From Oscillospiraceae bacterium (GTDB lineage: Bacteria; Bacillota; Clostridia; Oscillospirales; Acutalibacteraceae), in the NCBI GenBank assembly GCA_029219165.1, contig JAQXSW010000017.1, positions 1 through 64,000 of the forward strand: 64,000 nt of DNA, given 5' to 3'. The position numbers and the translations under genes were made by a program. Positions within the stretch are counted from its first letter, which is position 1; each line of letters begins with the position of its first letter. The notes beneath the pieces are model-generated. The model ran no database searches. It saw only the letters and a program-made list of their open reading frames with translations, and had not been told where the DNA came from. Of the stretch, positions 18,936 to 29,069 are shown piece by piece.

Positions 18936-19745
18936 ATGGAATTTAGAGACATAAATACTGAACAAGAACTCAAAGAATTCCTTGCAAATAAAGCAAAAAA
19001 ACACAATTTCTTTCAGCACTATACAACCATAGATGCCGTAAGAAATATGTTCCAAAACGGTATGTTTCATTTTACAAAAGGAACAGCCCTTTCACTAAAT
19101 GATCAAAACGAAGGAACTCTAAAAGGAACTCATGTCATGTGGGACCGCACATACATTTCAAGCTTCTCCTATGGAACCACTGAAAATATGGCAATGTGGG
19201 GGCTTTATTGTGTTCCTTGGGAAGATGCTGTCAGAATAACAATTCCTAAAAAAGAAATGCTCAAATGGATAAATGAAACTAAAGAAATTTATGCTTATAC
19301 AACCTTAAAAACTTACTGCAAAATTAATGAACCATTTGAACTTATTTTTTCGGACATAGTCTATATTTCAGACTCAAAATCAGACAATAAAAAGTACCTT
19401 AACTGGAATGACAAATCCAACGACATAACAAACAAATTAAAAAACATTGAAATAAAACCCTCAATGACCGGTCTTATAAAAAACGGAGCCTGGAAATATG
19501 AGAATGAGACACGTATGCTCATTAGAGCAAACTTAGAAATTCCGGTAAAACACCTAGCTATTAAAGTTCCTGACTACATCAAAAACTCAATGAAAATAAC
19601 AACAGGTCCCAACTTTCAAGGAAACTTTGGTCACCGCATAGGCCAAATAGACCACATACCAAACATTCAACCCTCCCACTTCCAAGGCCTAGTCAACTAC
19701 AGGTCTATCTGTGAGAAGTGTAAATATGAGTTTGAAGAGAAATAA
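18936..19745 (+). CDS. DUF2971-like protein
   Basis: 'FFQHYTTIDAVRNMFQNGMFHFTKGTALSLNDQNEG' and 'MAMWGLYC'. Confidence 0.6.
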   Translation: MEFRDINTEQELKEFLANKAKKHNFFQHYTTIDAVRNMFQNGMFHFTKGTALSLNDQNEGTLKGTHVMWDRTYISSFSYGTTENMAMWGLYCVPWEDAVRITIPKKEMLKWINETKEIYAYTTLKTYCKINEPFELIFSDIVYISDSKSDNKKYLNWNDKSNDITNKLKNIEIKPSMTGLIKNGAWKYENETRMLIRANLEIPVKHLAIKVPDYIKNSMKITTGPNFQGNFGHRIGQIDHIPNIQPSHFQGLVNYRSICEKCKYEFEEK

Positions 19746-19966
19746 TTATTGTAGTTTAAAGAAGTTTGAAATGTCATCTAGATTGGAAAAGCCTCAGAGA
19801 AAAATTGTATTATATGAATCAATATAAAGTTTTCAATATAATTTATTTTATATTTAGATATATTGAAATTCGTGCTTTTTTAATTATTCTGAGTTTAATT
19901 GATGGTATACAGAGCGTTGATGGCAAGACATATATATTTTTTTCAATGAGTTGAATTATGATTATT

Positions 19967-20004
19967 TAACAAAGGGATATATCGAGAGATATGTCCCTTT
20001 GTTA
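19967..20004. terminator. Stem-loop terminator
   Basis: TAACAAAGGGATAT ... ATATGTCCCTTTGTTA. Confidence 0.8.
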
Positions 20005-20159
20005 TTGTTTCTACTTTAAATTCAAAAAAAATTGGAGACTATGTTTTTTTATTGTTTGTATAAACGAAAGAACCATTTGAAAAAGGGATTGTATCATACT
20101 ATTGGCTCTTGTTCAAAAAATAGTATAATAACATATAATATTGAACAAAGGGTGTTTTA

Positions 20160-20598
20160 ATGCTTTCAAGAGACGAATTTAACATTTTACTTTATTTAAA
20201 GGATAATTCATATAAGAATCAAAGAGAATTATCTGCATTGTTTAGTGTTTCACTTGGATGTTTAACTTCTGCAGAAATTCATATATCAGTAAAGACTATA
20301 AAATTGACAAAGAATCAACTACTAAAGAATATGGATAAAAATCAAGACATTGTTCAATATGTGATAAAGATACTGATTCAACAGTTATTCCTAAACTCGA
20401 AGTTGCTAAGAATGGTTGAACTTTTGAAAATAATAACTTGGTTTACTATGAAAATGGTACATTTACAAATAATATGTGGTTTAAGGATTAAATTGGCTTG
20501 TGCTATCTTTATACTAATGGCTATATGATAACCGGCACAAAAGTAATTAATGGAAAGACATATAGATTCAACTCAAGAGGTGCTTGGTTTGGATAAAT
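20160..20598 (+). pseudogene. Chimeric remnant: wHTH N-terminus of a LicC-like gene joined to a decayed secreted cell-wall-binding repeat protein
   Basis: MLSRDEFNILLYLKDNSYKNQRELSALFSVSLG resembles N-termini at 40069 and 42555; another frame reads HCSICDKDTDSTVIPKLEVAKNG*TFENNNLVYYENGTFTNNMWFKD*...YTNGYMITGTKVINGKTYRFNSRGAWFG*. Confidence 0.7.
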
Positions 20599-20622
20599 AA
20601 CAAATAGCTTGTAACAAAAGTG

Positions 20623-20660
20623 AAAGTTCCCTTTACTGAATATCCAGTAAAGGGGACTTT
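20623..20660 (+). terminator. Terminator after the pseudogene
   Basis: AAAGTTCCCTTTACTG-AATATC-CAGTAAAGGGGACTTTT. Confidence 0.88.
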
Positions 20661-20843
20661 TATCTATTTGTTACTTTGCAAACTTTGTGATTTACATTGG
20701 TACTTAAGAGGGTGCATATGTCTTTCGGCTATGTATGGTCAAATCAACCTTAGCATAGGTCAATCATATTCTCTAATATTTAATATTTTGTCACACATCA
20801 TAGTAATATGTACATGAGATAGTATAAATATATTTATAGTTTG

Positions 20844-20886
20844 TTGATAAATAGTCATATTTAGTATATAATGAATTGATTTGTTG
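20844..20886 (+). promoter_or_regulatory. Module A promoter and leader
   Basis: TTGATA-N17-TATAAT followed by GAATTGATTTGTTG; same leader at 35787. Confidence 0.7.
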
Positions 20887-20914
20887 TGTATTGTATTTTT
20901 GTAAGGAGAATAAA

Positions 20915-22408
20915 ATGATTACTTCTGTAAAATCAATTGATTTTTTATATAAATATATATTTAATCCATTGTTTTTTAAAATATTAATTGTTATCATGAC
21001 ATTATTAACAGCCATTCCGTATTTACAACCTATTGTTGGTAGTTATGTAAAATATGGTTTGGCTTTTGGTGTTCTTATATGTATTGAGACCCTATTTAAT
21101 GGTAAGTTTATTGAGATAATAAAGAACAAATATAATTGGCCTCTTTGGCTTTTTTCAATATTTTACTTAATAACTATTTTTATAAACAGGGATACGTGTT
21201 TCGTAAAGAATATTAGCCAGCTTATTTATATGGTTGTTTTTTTCTATCTGTTTGTTGGCTTAACAAGCATTCTTCCAAAAGAGCAGAAAATCAGAGAGCT
21301 GAAAATAGTATTATTTTTGATAAATCTGTTTGTATTTATCTTCTCATGTATAGGGATTTATGCGTTCTTATTTGGGATTAGTAAAGAGTATTATGTTGAC
21401 GTATTTAATAATTCGATACAGATGGGTATGGCTGACGGAAGACTATGGGGCCTTTATCAACCAAATGTCGGAGGTTCATTAGCTGCTATTTCAATTTTTA
21501 TTTCAATTTATTTTTACTTATATATAAATAAAATAGAAAAGAAATGGATGAGGGTTGTATCATACATTGCGTTGATTTTTAATATTTTTATCCAATTTTG
21601 TTATTTGGTCTTAACGTATTCAAGAGGTTCAACATATGCATTTATTGCAGCTATGGCTGTGTATTCATTTGTTAAAACCTATGAGTTGTTTTCCAAAAAA
21701 AGACTTGTATTAAGAGTTGTTACAGCTTTGATGGTAGCGTTGGTGATTGCAGGTAGTATATATGGCTTGACGGGTGTGACGAGAAATGCTCTTGAGTATG
21801 TACCCGGTGTTTTCCAAAAAGTAATAGGATATGAAAAGGCTGTAGAAGAGGAAACGGTTGTAATAACCATTCCTGTTATAAATAACACATTATCCGCGAC
21901 AAATGATGCTGTCGTAGAAGAAAAGAATTTAGAGGTTGAAAAAATAGAGCTAGATAGAGAGGAAACAAAGAATGATCTTTCAATGAGTGGAAGAACACTT
22001 ATATGGGAAACTGCACTAGATACATTAAAAGGGAATTATGTTTTTGGTCTTTCTCTTGAAAAAGCTATTGAAAAGATCTCGGAAAACGTGTTTATTGGTT
22101 TGAAATTTTCTGTAACAGATGGCGGATTGCATAACGAATATATTGCCATTTTAGTATCTTCTGGAATTGTTGGATTTGTTGTTTTAGCCATATATATGTT
22201 TATTTGCTTATTTAAAAATATAGTATCGATATTTTCATCTAAACAATACTCAAATACTAACCTTGTTTCATTGTCTATTGTGTTGTTTTTTTTGATATCT
22301 GGTCTTGTCGAAATGAGAATTATGTATAGAGTGGGTATATTTAATGTGTTATTTTGGATTTGTATTGGAAATATTGTTCCAAACAGTTTAGGAGTTAAAT
22401 CTAAATAG
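20915..22408 (+). CDS. O-antigen ligase/polymerase-like membrane protein (Wzy-type)
   Basis: Poly-TM, 'YQPNVGGSLAAI', 'CYLVLTYSRGSTYAF', 'SMSGRTLIWETALDTL', 'GGLHNEYIAILVSSGIVGF'; aaggag RBS before ATG 20915. Confidence 0.85.
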   Translation: MITSVKSIDFLYKYIFNPLFFKILIVIMTLLTAIPYLQPIVGSYVKYGLAFGVLICIETLFNGKFIEIIKNKYNWPLWLFSIFYLITIFINRDTCFVKNISQLIYMVVFFYLFVGLTSILPKEQKIRELKIVLFLINLFVFIFSCIGIYAFLFGISKEYYVDVFNNSIQMGMADGRLWGLYQPNVGGSLAAISIFISIYFYLYINKIEKKWMRVVSYIALIFNIFIQFCYLVLTYSRGSTYAFIAAMAVYSFVKTYELFSKKRLVLRVVTALMVALVIAGSIYGLTGVTRNALEYVPGVFQKVIGYEKAVEEETVVITIPVINNTLSATNDAVVEEKNLEVEKIELDREETKNDLSMSGRTLIWETALDTLKGNYVFGLSLEKAIEKISENVFIGLKFSVTDGGLHNEYIAILVSSGIVGFVVLAIYMFICLFKNIVSIFSSKQYSNTNLVSLSIVLFFLISGLVEMRIMYRVGIFNVLFWICIGNIVPNSLGVKSK

Positions 22409-22428
22409 ATGGAGATGATTTTAGAAAT

Positions 22429-23286
22429 ATGAATAATAGAGCGTTAAGATATGATAAACAGTATATTAAAAGCATATCAGGCCGAAAGTTGTCTCCGGAT
22501 GAAGTTCATGACAGACTTTTTGAAATGATGTGTGATTTTGATGAGTTCTGTAGAATGAATGAATTGGAATATTACCTTGCATATGGGACATTGATAGGTG
22601 CAGTTCGTCATGAAGGATTTATTCCATGGGATGACGATGTTGATTTGTTTATGCCGCGCAAGGATTATGAGCGATTAAAGAAAATGAAAAAAATTAATGA
22701 TAATATTGACATTGCTTCCTTGTGGAACGATTGTGAATATTATCATCCGTATACATATATAAATCTTGCGGATAAGCGCACAATTATGAATGAGAAATAT
22801 GCTGCACATCCAACCGGAAAAGGACTCTTTATTGATATCTTTCCACTTGATGAAGTACCTGAGAGGGGGAAAATACGATATAAATTCATGTTTAAAATGC
22901 TTGTCTTAAGGGCAATTCATAGCTTTACTACAAAATCTTTAAATAAAGAGTTGACTATAAAGACTATCATAAAGAATATTCTTATTTTATTGTCAAAACC
23001 AGTTGATGAGATTGAATTGGGGAAAAAAATTGATAATTTAGCCATGAAATATTTTGCAACCAGTTGTAATGATTTGGGCCTTGTAACATTGGGTGATTTA
23101 AGGAAAAACTGTTTGCCTAAAAAGTGCTTTGAAAATACGATTTTTTTAAAGTTTAATGGTAGGGATTTTCCTGCACCTTGTGAATATGATGATGTTCTTA
23201 CTAAAAGATATGGAGATTATATGACTCCTTTACCTCCTGAAGAGCGAATTACTCATGGAATAGACGCTTTTGAAAGAATAACTTAA
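22429..23286 (+). CDS. LicD-family phosphotransferase
   Basis: 'MMCDFDEFCRMNELEYYLAYGTLIGAVRHEGFIPWDDDVDLFMPRKDYERL'. Confidence 0.95.
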   Translation: MNNRALRYDKQYIKSISGRKLSPDEVHDRLFEMMCDFDEFCRMNELEYYLAYGTLIGAVRHEGFIPWDDDVDLFMPRKDYERLKKMKKINDNIDIASLWNDCEYYHPYTYINLADKRTIMNEKYAAHPTGKGLFIDIFPLDEVPERGKIRYKFMFKMLVLRAIHSFTTKSLNKELTIKTIIKNILILLSKPVDEIELGKKIDNLAMKYFATSCNDLGLVTLGDLRKNCLPKKCFENTIFLKFNGRDFPAPCEYDDVLTKRYGDYMTPLPPEERITHGIDAFERIT

Positions 23287-23302
23287 GAAAGGATAATTGT
23301 CT

Positions 23303-24757
23303 ATGTATAGAAAAGGCTCTAAAGGGCTATTAAAACATTGGGATTTTGTCTTTTTGGATTTGTTAATAATACAATTGGCATTTTGGTTGGCTTATTGTAT
23401 TAGACATGGTTTCTACTCGAGTCCATATGAAAACGAATTATACAGTAATATGGCATGGGTTGTTGAACTGTCCTGTGTCTTTGTCACGGTTTTTACCAAT
23501 AACTATAAAAATGTTCTGAAAAGAGATTTCTTCAAAGAAATTATTGCAACAGGCATTCAGGCATTTGGTGTTATGGCGCTTTCTACAATTTATCTTTTTT
23601 CTGTAAAAAGTTCTGCAGAATTTTCGCGTGTTACACTTTATACGATGATAGGTCTTTATTTTTTACTTTCTTTAGTAATAAGGCAGTTTTATAAAAAAGT
23701 AGTCATTGTAAAACTTAGTAATTCTAGTCCACGTTCTATGCTTATTGTTACTTCGTCGAATATGGCAGAATCCGTTGTTAAAAATTTAAAATCTAACTCT
23801 TTTGGTCAGTTCGCTATTTCGGGTTTGGTATTTGTTGATAAGGATGCTGTTGGAGAGACTGTTGATGGCGTATCTGTTGTTACGACAATGGAAAATATTA
23901 CCGATTATGTATGCCGTGAATGGGTTGATGAAGTTCTTATGGCATCTCCAAGAGAATATATATATCCACAATCAATAATAAATAATCTTATTACAACCGG
24001 TGTCACTGTTCATATGGCACTTTCAAAAGAAGTTGATCCAATAGGCAATAAACAAATAGTTGAAAAAATCGGTGGCTATACGGTTCTTACATCAAGTATG
24101 AATACCGCAAGCGGCGCACAGCTTGTAGCAAAACGTTTACTTGATATTATTGGTGGCATAATTGGGTGTATTATTACAGGAATTCTGTATATTTTCCTTG
24201 CTCCTTTAATTAAACGAGAGTCACCCGGTAACGTGTTTTTTGCTCAAGAAAGAGTTGGCCGGAACGGAAAAGTGTTCAAAATGTATAAATTCCGCAGCAT
24301 GTATCCGGACGCTGAAGAACGCAAAAAGGAACTTATGGAACAGAATCGCGTGTCTGATGGAATGATGTTTAAACTCGATTTTGATCCAAGAATAATCGGT
24401 GCAAAACAACTTCCTGATGGTACAGTAAAGAAGGGTGTAGGTAATTATATAAGAGATCTTTCCCTTGATGAATTCCCACAATTCTTTAATGTCCTTAAAG
24501 GAGATATGTCCCTTGTTGGAACACGTCCACCTACACTTGATGAGTGGAATAAATATGAACTTCATCATAGAGCCCGACTTGCCATAAAACCCGGGATTAC
24601 CGGTATGTGGCAAACAAATGGTAGAAGTAATATTACAGATTTCGAAGAAGTTGTACGTCTTGATACGGAATATATTAATGAATGGAACCTCCTTCTCGAC
24701 ATAAAGTTATTGTTAAAGACTGTTATAGTTGTATTTAAAAAGGAAGGCTCAATGTAA
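23303..24757 (+). CDS. Exopolysaccharide polyprenyl glycosylphosphotransferase (initiating sugar transferase)
   Basis: N-terminal TM bundle; 'FFAQERVGRNGKVFKMYKFRSMYPDAE', 'RDLSLDEFPQFFNVLKGDMSLVGTRPPT', 'KPGITGMWQTNGRSNITDFEEVVRLDTEYI'. Confidence 0.95.
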   Translation: MYRKGSKGLLKHWDFVFLDLLIIQLAFWLAYCIRHGFYSSPYENELYSNMAWVVELSCVFVTVFTNNYKNVLKRDFFKEIIATGIQAFGVMALSTIYLFSVKSSAEFSRVTLYTMIGLYFLLSLVIRQFYKKVVIVKLSNSSPRSMLIVTSSNMAESVVKNLKSNSFGQFAISGLVFVDKDAVGETVDGVSVVTTMENITDYVCREWVDEVLMASPREYIYPQSIINNLITTGVTVHMALSKEVDPIGNKQIVEKIGGYTVLTSSMNTASGAQLVAKRLLDIIGGIIGCIITGILYIFLAPLIKRESPGNVFFAQERVGRNGKVFKMYKFRSMYPDAEERKKELMEQNRVSDGMMFKLDFDPRIIGAKQLPDGTVKKGVGNYIRDLSLDEFPQFFNVLKGDMSLVGTRPPTLDEWNKYELHHRARLAIKPGITGMWQTNGRSNITDFEEVVRLDTEYINEWNLLLDIKLLLKTVIVVFKKEGSM

Positions 24758-24767
24758 GGAGAATTAA

Positions 24768-25568
24768 ATGGATAATTACGATAACTTTATAAGAAATGAA
24801 ATTGTTACCAATGAAAAAGTATTGGGTACAAATAAAAGAATTATAATGATGGATACAATAATAGATGTCCTTTCTTATAATGAAACAATTGAACTTGTTG
24901 AAAAATACGTAAACACAAAAACTCCGCTTCATCTGATGGGTGTTAACGCTGACAAGATAAATGAGTTGCATAAAAACCCAAAACTTAAAGAAATAGTAAA
25001 TAGTTGTGGTATTATAAATGCAGATGGGGCATCTGTCATTTTAGCCAGTAAATTTCTTGATAAGAAGCTTCCTGAAAGAGTTGCCGGTGTGGACCTTATG
25101 CAGAGCCTTGTTGAACTAAGTGCGAAGAAAGGCTATTCGGTTTATCTTCTTGGTGCAAAACAAGAGGTCGTTGAAAAAACTGCAAATGTGTTACAGGAAA
25201 GATACCAAAATTTGAATATTTGTGGAATTCGTAACGGATATTTTGATTCGACTCAATGGGAAGAAATAGCGAATGAGCTTAATGAATTAAACCCTGATTT
25301 TATTTTTGTCGGAATTACATCACCGCTTAAGGAATACCTCATTGAGTATCTGCAGAACAGAGGAAATAAAGGTGTATTTATGGGCGTTGGCGGCAGTTTT
25401 GATGTAATTTCAGGAAATATTGCTCGAGCTCCTGTTTGGATGCAAAAGCATAATCTTGAATGGTTGTTTAGGGTTATTCAAGAGCCGAGAAGGTTGTTTA
25501 AAAGGTATTTTGTAGGAAATACGGTATTTATTATTTCCGTGTTGAACGAAAAGTTGTCTAAGAGGTAA
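24768..25568 (+). CDS. WecG/TagA/CpsF-family glycosyltransferase
   Basis: 'HLMGVNADKINELHKNPKL', 'INADGASVILASKFLDKKLPERVAGVDLM', 'FVGITSPLKE', 'GVGGSFDVISGNIARAPVWMQKHNLEWLFRV'. Confidence 0.93.
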   Translation: MDNYDNFIRNEIVTNEKVLGTNKRIIMMDTIIDVLSYNETIELVEKYVNTKTPLHLMGVNADKINELHKNPKLKEIVNSCGIINADGASVILASKFLDKKLPERVAGVDLMQSLVELSAKKGYSVYLLGAKQEVVEKTANVLQERYQNLNICGIRNGYFDSTQWEEIANELNELNPDFIFVGITSPLKEYLIEYLQNRGNKGVFMGVGGSFDVISGNIARAPVWMQKHNLEWLFRVIQEPRRLFKRYFVGNTVFIISVLNEKLSKR

Positions 25569-25571
25569 ACA

Positions 25572-26663
25572 ATGAAAACAGTAATGCTCGTTTTTGGAAC
25601 ACGTCCGGAAGCAATTAAAATGTGTCCTTTGGTAAATGAACTCAAAGAAAGAAATAATTTAAATACAATAGTTTGTGTTACAGGGCAGCATAGGGAAATG
25701 TTAGCTCAAGTGCTTGATGCCTTTGGTGTTGAACCGGATTATGACCTATCAATAATGAAAGATAGACAAACATTATTTGACGTTACAACAAATATTCTCG
25801 AGAGAATAAAGGATGTTTTAGAAGAAGTAAATCCTGATGTTGTACTTGTACATGGCGATACATCAACAACTTTTGTTACTGCTCTTGCATGCTTTTATTT
25901 ACAGATTCCGGTTGGACATGTTGAGGCCGGTCTTCGTACTTATGATATTTTTTCTCCTTATCCGGAAGAGTTTAATAGGCAGGCTGTTGGTATTATTGCA
26001 AAATACAATTTTGCTCCGACACAAGTTTCGAAAGAGAACTTGTTAAAGGAGGGCAAAAATCCGGAAACGATATATGTTACCGGTAATACTGCAATTGATG
26101 CTCTAAAAACAACCGTACGAGAGAATTATTCACATAAGGAACTTGAATGGGCAAGTGGAAGTAAGTTAATTATGATTACAGCTCATAGACGAGAGAACCT
26201 GGGAGAGCCTATGCATCATATGTTTAGAGCTATTCGTAGAATTCTTGATGAGCATCTTGATGTAAAAGCAATTTATCCTATACACATGAATCCGGTTGTG
26301 CGAAAAACAGCTGAAGAGGAATTGGGTGACTGTGATCGAATTCATATCATTGAACCACTTGATGTCCTTGATTTTCATAATTTCTTGGCTCGTAGTTATA
26401 TGATTCTCACTGATAGTGGTGGGATTCAAGAAGAAGCCCCTTCTCTCGGGAAACCGGTTCTCGTTATGCGAGATACTACAGAACGTCCTGAGGGCATTGA
26501 AGCAGGTACGCTTAAACTTGTTGGAACAACAGAAGATACAATTTATGACAACTTTAAGCTTCTTCTTGAAAATAAAGATGTTTATGAAAAAATGTCAAAG
26601 GCTTCTAACCCATATGGAGATGGTTTTGCCTGTAAAAGAATTGCTGATATTTTAGAAGAGTAA
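25572..26663 (+). CDS. wecB: UDP-N-acetylglucosamine 2-epimerase
   Basis: 'LVFGTRPEAIKMCPL', 'VHGDTSTTFVTALACFYLQIPVGHVEAGLRT', 'TAHRRENLG', 'LTDSGGIQEEAPSLGKPVLVMRDTTERPEG'. Confidence 0.96.
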   Translation: MKTVMLVFGTRPEAIKMCPLVNELKERNNLNTIVCVTGQHREMLAQVLDAFGVEPDYDLSIMKDRQTLFDVTTNILERIKDVLEEVNPDVVLVHGDTSTTFVTALACFYLQIPVGHVEAGLRTYDIFSPYPEEFNRQAVGIIAKYNFAPTQVSKENLLKEGKNPETIYVTGNTAIDALKTTVRENYSHKELEWASGSKLIMITAHRRENLGEPMHHMFRAIRRILDEHLDVKAIYPIHMNPVVRKTAEEELGDCDRIHIIEPLDVLDFHNFLARSYMILTDSGGIQEEAPSLGKPVLVMRDTTERPEGIEAGTLKLVGTTEDTIYDNFKLLLENKDVYEKMSKASNPYGDGFACKRIADILEE

Positions 26664-26679
26664 CCTAAGGTGATTGTTA

Positions 26680-27744
26680 ATGAAAATTCTTCATATTTCT
26701 AGAACAATGGGTCAAGGTGGCGCTGAAAAAGTTGTGATGCAGCTTTGTCGCGATAATAAAAAACACGAGCAAATAGTTGCTTCGTGTGGCGGCATTCATG
26801 TTGAAGAGCTTGAAAAGAGTGGAGTAAATCATATTTTAATTCCCGATATTGATATTAAAAATCCAAAACTTATGCTCAAAACATTTTTCGTATTATTTAG
26901 GGCAGTAAAAAAGAATCACATAGATATAATTCATACTCATCATCGTATGGCAGCCTTTTATGGACGTATTATCTCATTCCTAACAGGTGCTAAGCATGTT
27001 TATACAGCTCATAATGTTTTTTACGATAAAAAGAAACTTATGAATTTTGCATTGGATAGAGCATCAATAGTCGCTGTTGGAAATGGTGTAAGAGATAATC
27101 TTGTGAATGATTACTCTATTTCATTAGATCGCGTTACAGTTATAAATAATACAATTTCTCCTGTATTGACCGGAAATAAAAATGTTGAATTAGATGCATT
27201 AAGAAAAAGTGGTAAAATAGTAGTTGGAACCATTGGTAGAATATCTGAACAAAAGGGTATTGACATATTTATAAAAGCTATTGCTAAAGTACGCGAAGTA
27301 AATGAAAATGTTGTTGGTGTGATAATTGGGGATGGAGAAGATAGAAATAAAATGCAAAATCTTGCCAGAGAATTGAATCTTGAACAAGGCATTTTGTTTT
27401 TGGGATATCAGGCGGAAGTGCTTGACCTTATTAATCAACTTGATTTCGTTGTTTTGTCTTCACGTTGGGAGGGCCTTCCTCTTACTCCAATTGAGGTCTT
27501 TTCTCAAGGGAAAACTATTATTGTTTCAAACATTAGTGGTAATAATGAAGTGGTGACAGATAAATGTAACGGGCTTTTATGTGAGAAAGATAATGTTGAT
27601 GATTTTACAAATAAAATACTTTTGCTCATCAATGAAAAAGAATTGAGAACTGAATTTGAAAAAAATGCAATTAATACATATGTAAATGATTATAATTATG
27701 AATCATTTATAGAAAAATATAATGAAGTTTATTCTTTGTTGTAA
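26680..27744 (+). CDS. Glycosyltransferase family 4-like
   Basis: 'TMGQGGAEKVVMQL', 'VGTIGRISEQKGIDIFIKAI', 'SSRWEGLPLTPIEVFSQGK'. Confidence 0.93.
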   Translation: MKILHISRTMGQGGAEKVVMQLCRDNKKHEQIVASCGGIHVEELEKSGVNHILIPDIDIKNPKLMLKTFFVLFRAVKKNHIDIIHTHHRMAAFYGRIISFLTGAKHVYTAHNVFYDKKKLMNFALDRASIVAVGNGVRDNLVNDYSISLDRVTVINNTISPVLTGNKNVELDALRKSGKIVVGTIGRISEQKGIDIFIKAIAKVREVNENVVGVIIGDGEDRNKMQNLARELNLEQGILFLGYQAEVLDLINQLDFVVLSSRWEGLPLTPIEVFSQGKTIIVSNISGNNEVVTDKCNGLLCEKDNVDDFTNKILLLINEKELRTEFEKNAINTYVNDYNYESFIEKYNEVYSLL

Positions 27745-27750
27745 AGTTAA

Positions 27751-28482
27751 TTGGAGGGTTTTATGATTCCAAAAAAAATTCATTATTGCTGGTTTGGTGG
27801 AAAAGCTTTGCCAAATGAAGTGAAGAATTGCATAAAAACATGGGAAAAATACTGCCCGGATTATGAAATCATAGAATGGAATGAAAAGAATTTTGATGTA
27901 AACACCCATCCTTTTTTAAAGAAAGCATATGAATCAAAAAAATGGGCATTTGTTTCAGATTATGTTAGACTTAAGGTTGTTTATGAGGAAGGCGGTATTT
28001 ATTTAGATACTGATGTTGAGTTATTAAAAAACCTTGATTTTCTACTTGAAAATGATTTTTTTATTGGTGTACAACAAAGTCAAAAGTGTGTAACTACTGG
28101 ACTTGGTTTTGGAGCTGAAAAGAATAATCAGGTTGTGTTTAATATGCTTCAAAAATATGATCAAATTGAATTTAATGAAAATAGTTTTACAGATATTATT
28201 TGCCCAAAACTTAATAATAGTGTTTTTTTAGACTTGGGATATGAGTATAGGGACGAAATTGTAAATTTGGCTGGAGGAATTATTCTTCCGCCCCAATATA
28301 TGGATCCACTTGCGCCGGGATATTTTAATCTTATTTGTGAAGATACAATTTCTATTCATAGATATGCTGCTAGCTGGACCTCAAATAAGAATCGAATGAA
28401 ACGAAAATTGTTTCTTTTAATTGGCCAAAAAAATGTGATAGCTGTTTCTACATTTTTAAGAAAATTTGGGCTTATTAAGTAG
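27751..28482 (+). CDS. Glycosyltransferase family 32-like (DXD-type)
   Basis: 'IPKKIHYCWFGGKALPNEVKNCIKTWEKYCPDYEIIEWNE', 'VVYEEGGIYLDTDVELLKNL'. Confidence 0.93.
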   Translation: MEGFMIPKKIHYCWFGGKALPNEVKNCIKTWEKYCPDYEIIEWNEKNFDVNTHPFLKKAYESKKWAFVSDYVRLKVVYEEGGIYLDTDVELLKNLDFLLENDFFIGVQQSQKCVTTGLGFGAEKNNQVVFNMLQKYDQIEFNENSFTDIICPKLNNSVFLDLGYEYRDEIVNLAGGIILPPQYMDPLAPGYFNLICEDTISIHRYAASWTSNKNRMKRKLFLLIGQKNVIAVSTFLRKFGLIK

Positions 28483-28490
28483 GTGGGAAA

Positions 28491-29069
28491 ATGATAGATT
28501 CAAAAGAAAAACTCAATGATTATCTTCTGCAAGATAAAAGACAACTTGGAATTTCAAGAAAAAGGCCAAGGCCTTTTATTGATCACATATGGAAATATGA
28601 AATTGAATTAAGAAAATATGAATACTGGTTAAATACAAACAACAGTATTTTTACAATCTTTATGAGAAAAGTATACCAATTTAAGCATTATAGGAGTGGT
28701 ATTAAGCTTGGTATCTGTATACCTCCAAACACTTGTGGAAAGGGCCTCAGTATAGCTCATAATGGTTGTATACAAATAAATGAAAATGCAAGAATTGGTG
28801 AAAATCTGCGTGTGCATGAGGGCGTAACAATAGGCGCATCCGGTGGATTTGCAGCGCCACAAATAGGTAACAATGTATTTTTGGGCTCTGGTGCAAAGGT
28901 TATGGGCGACATTAGAATTGCAGATGATTGTGCTGTAGGAGCTGGGGCTGTTGTTGTTAAGGATGTTAAGAATAATGGAGTGACTGTTGCCGGCGTTCCG
29001 GCAAGAGTAGTAAGTGAAAACAATTCATATCCTTATGTATTTTGGTTTAATGATGGTAAGAAAATATGA
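28491..29069 (+). CDS. Serine acetyltransferase-like hexapeptide acyltransferase
   Basis: 'LGICIPPNTCGKGLSIAHNGCIQINENARIGENLRVHEGVTIG', 'VTVAGVPARVV'. Confidence 0.9.
   Translation: MIDSKEKLNDYLLQDKRQLGISRKRPRPFIDHIWKYEIELRKYEYWLNTNNSIFTIFMRKVYQFKHYRSGIKLGICIPPNTCGKGLSIAHNGCIQINENARIGENLRVHEGVTIGASGGFAAPQIGNNVFLGSGAKVMGDIRIADDCAVGAGAVVVKDVKNNGVTVAGVPARVVSENNSYPYVFWFNDGKKI

Noticed and set aside
19766-19954. 62-aa ORF after the DUF2971-like gene
   Set aside because: No RBS or recognisable motif; A/T-rich intergenic sequence
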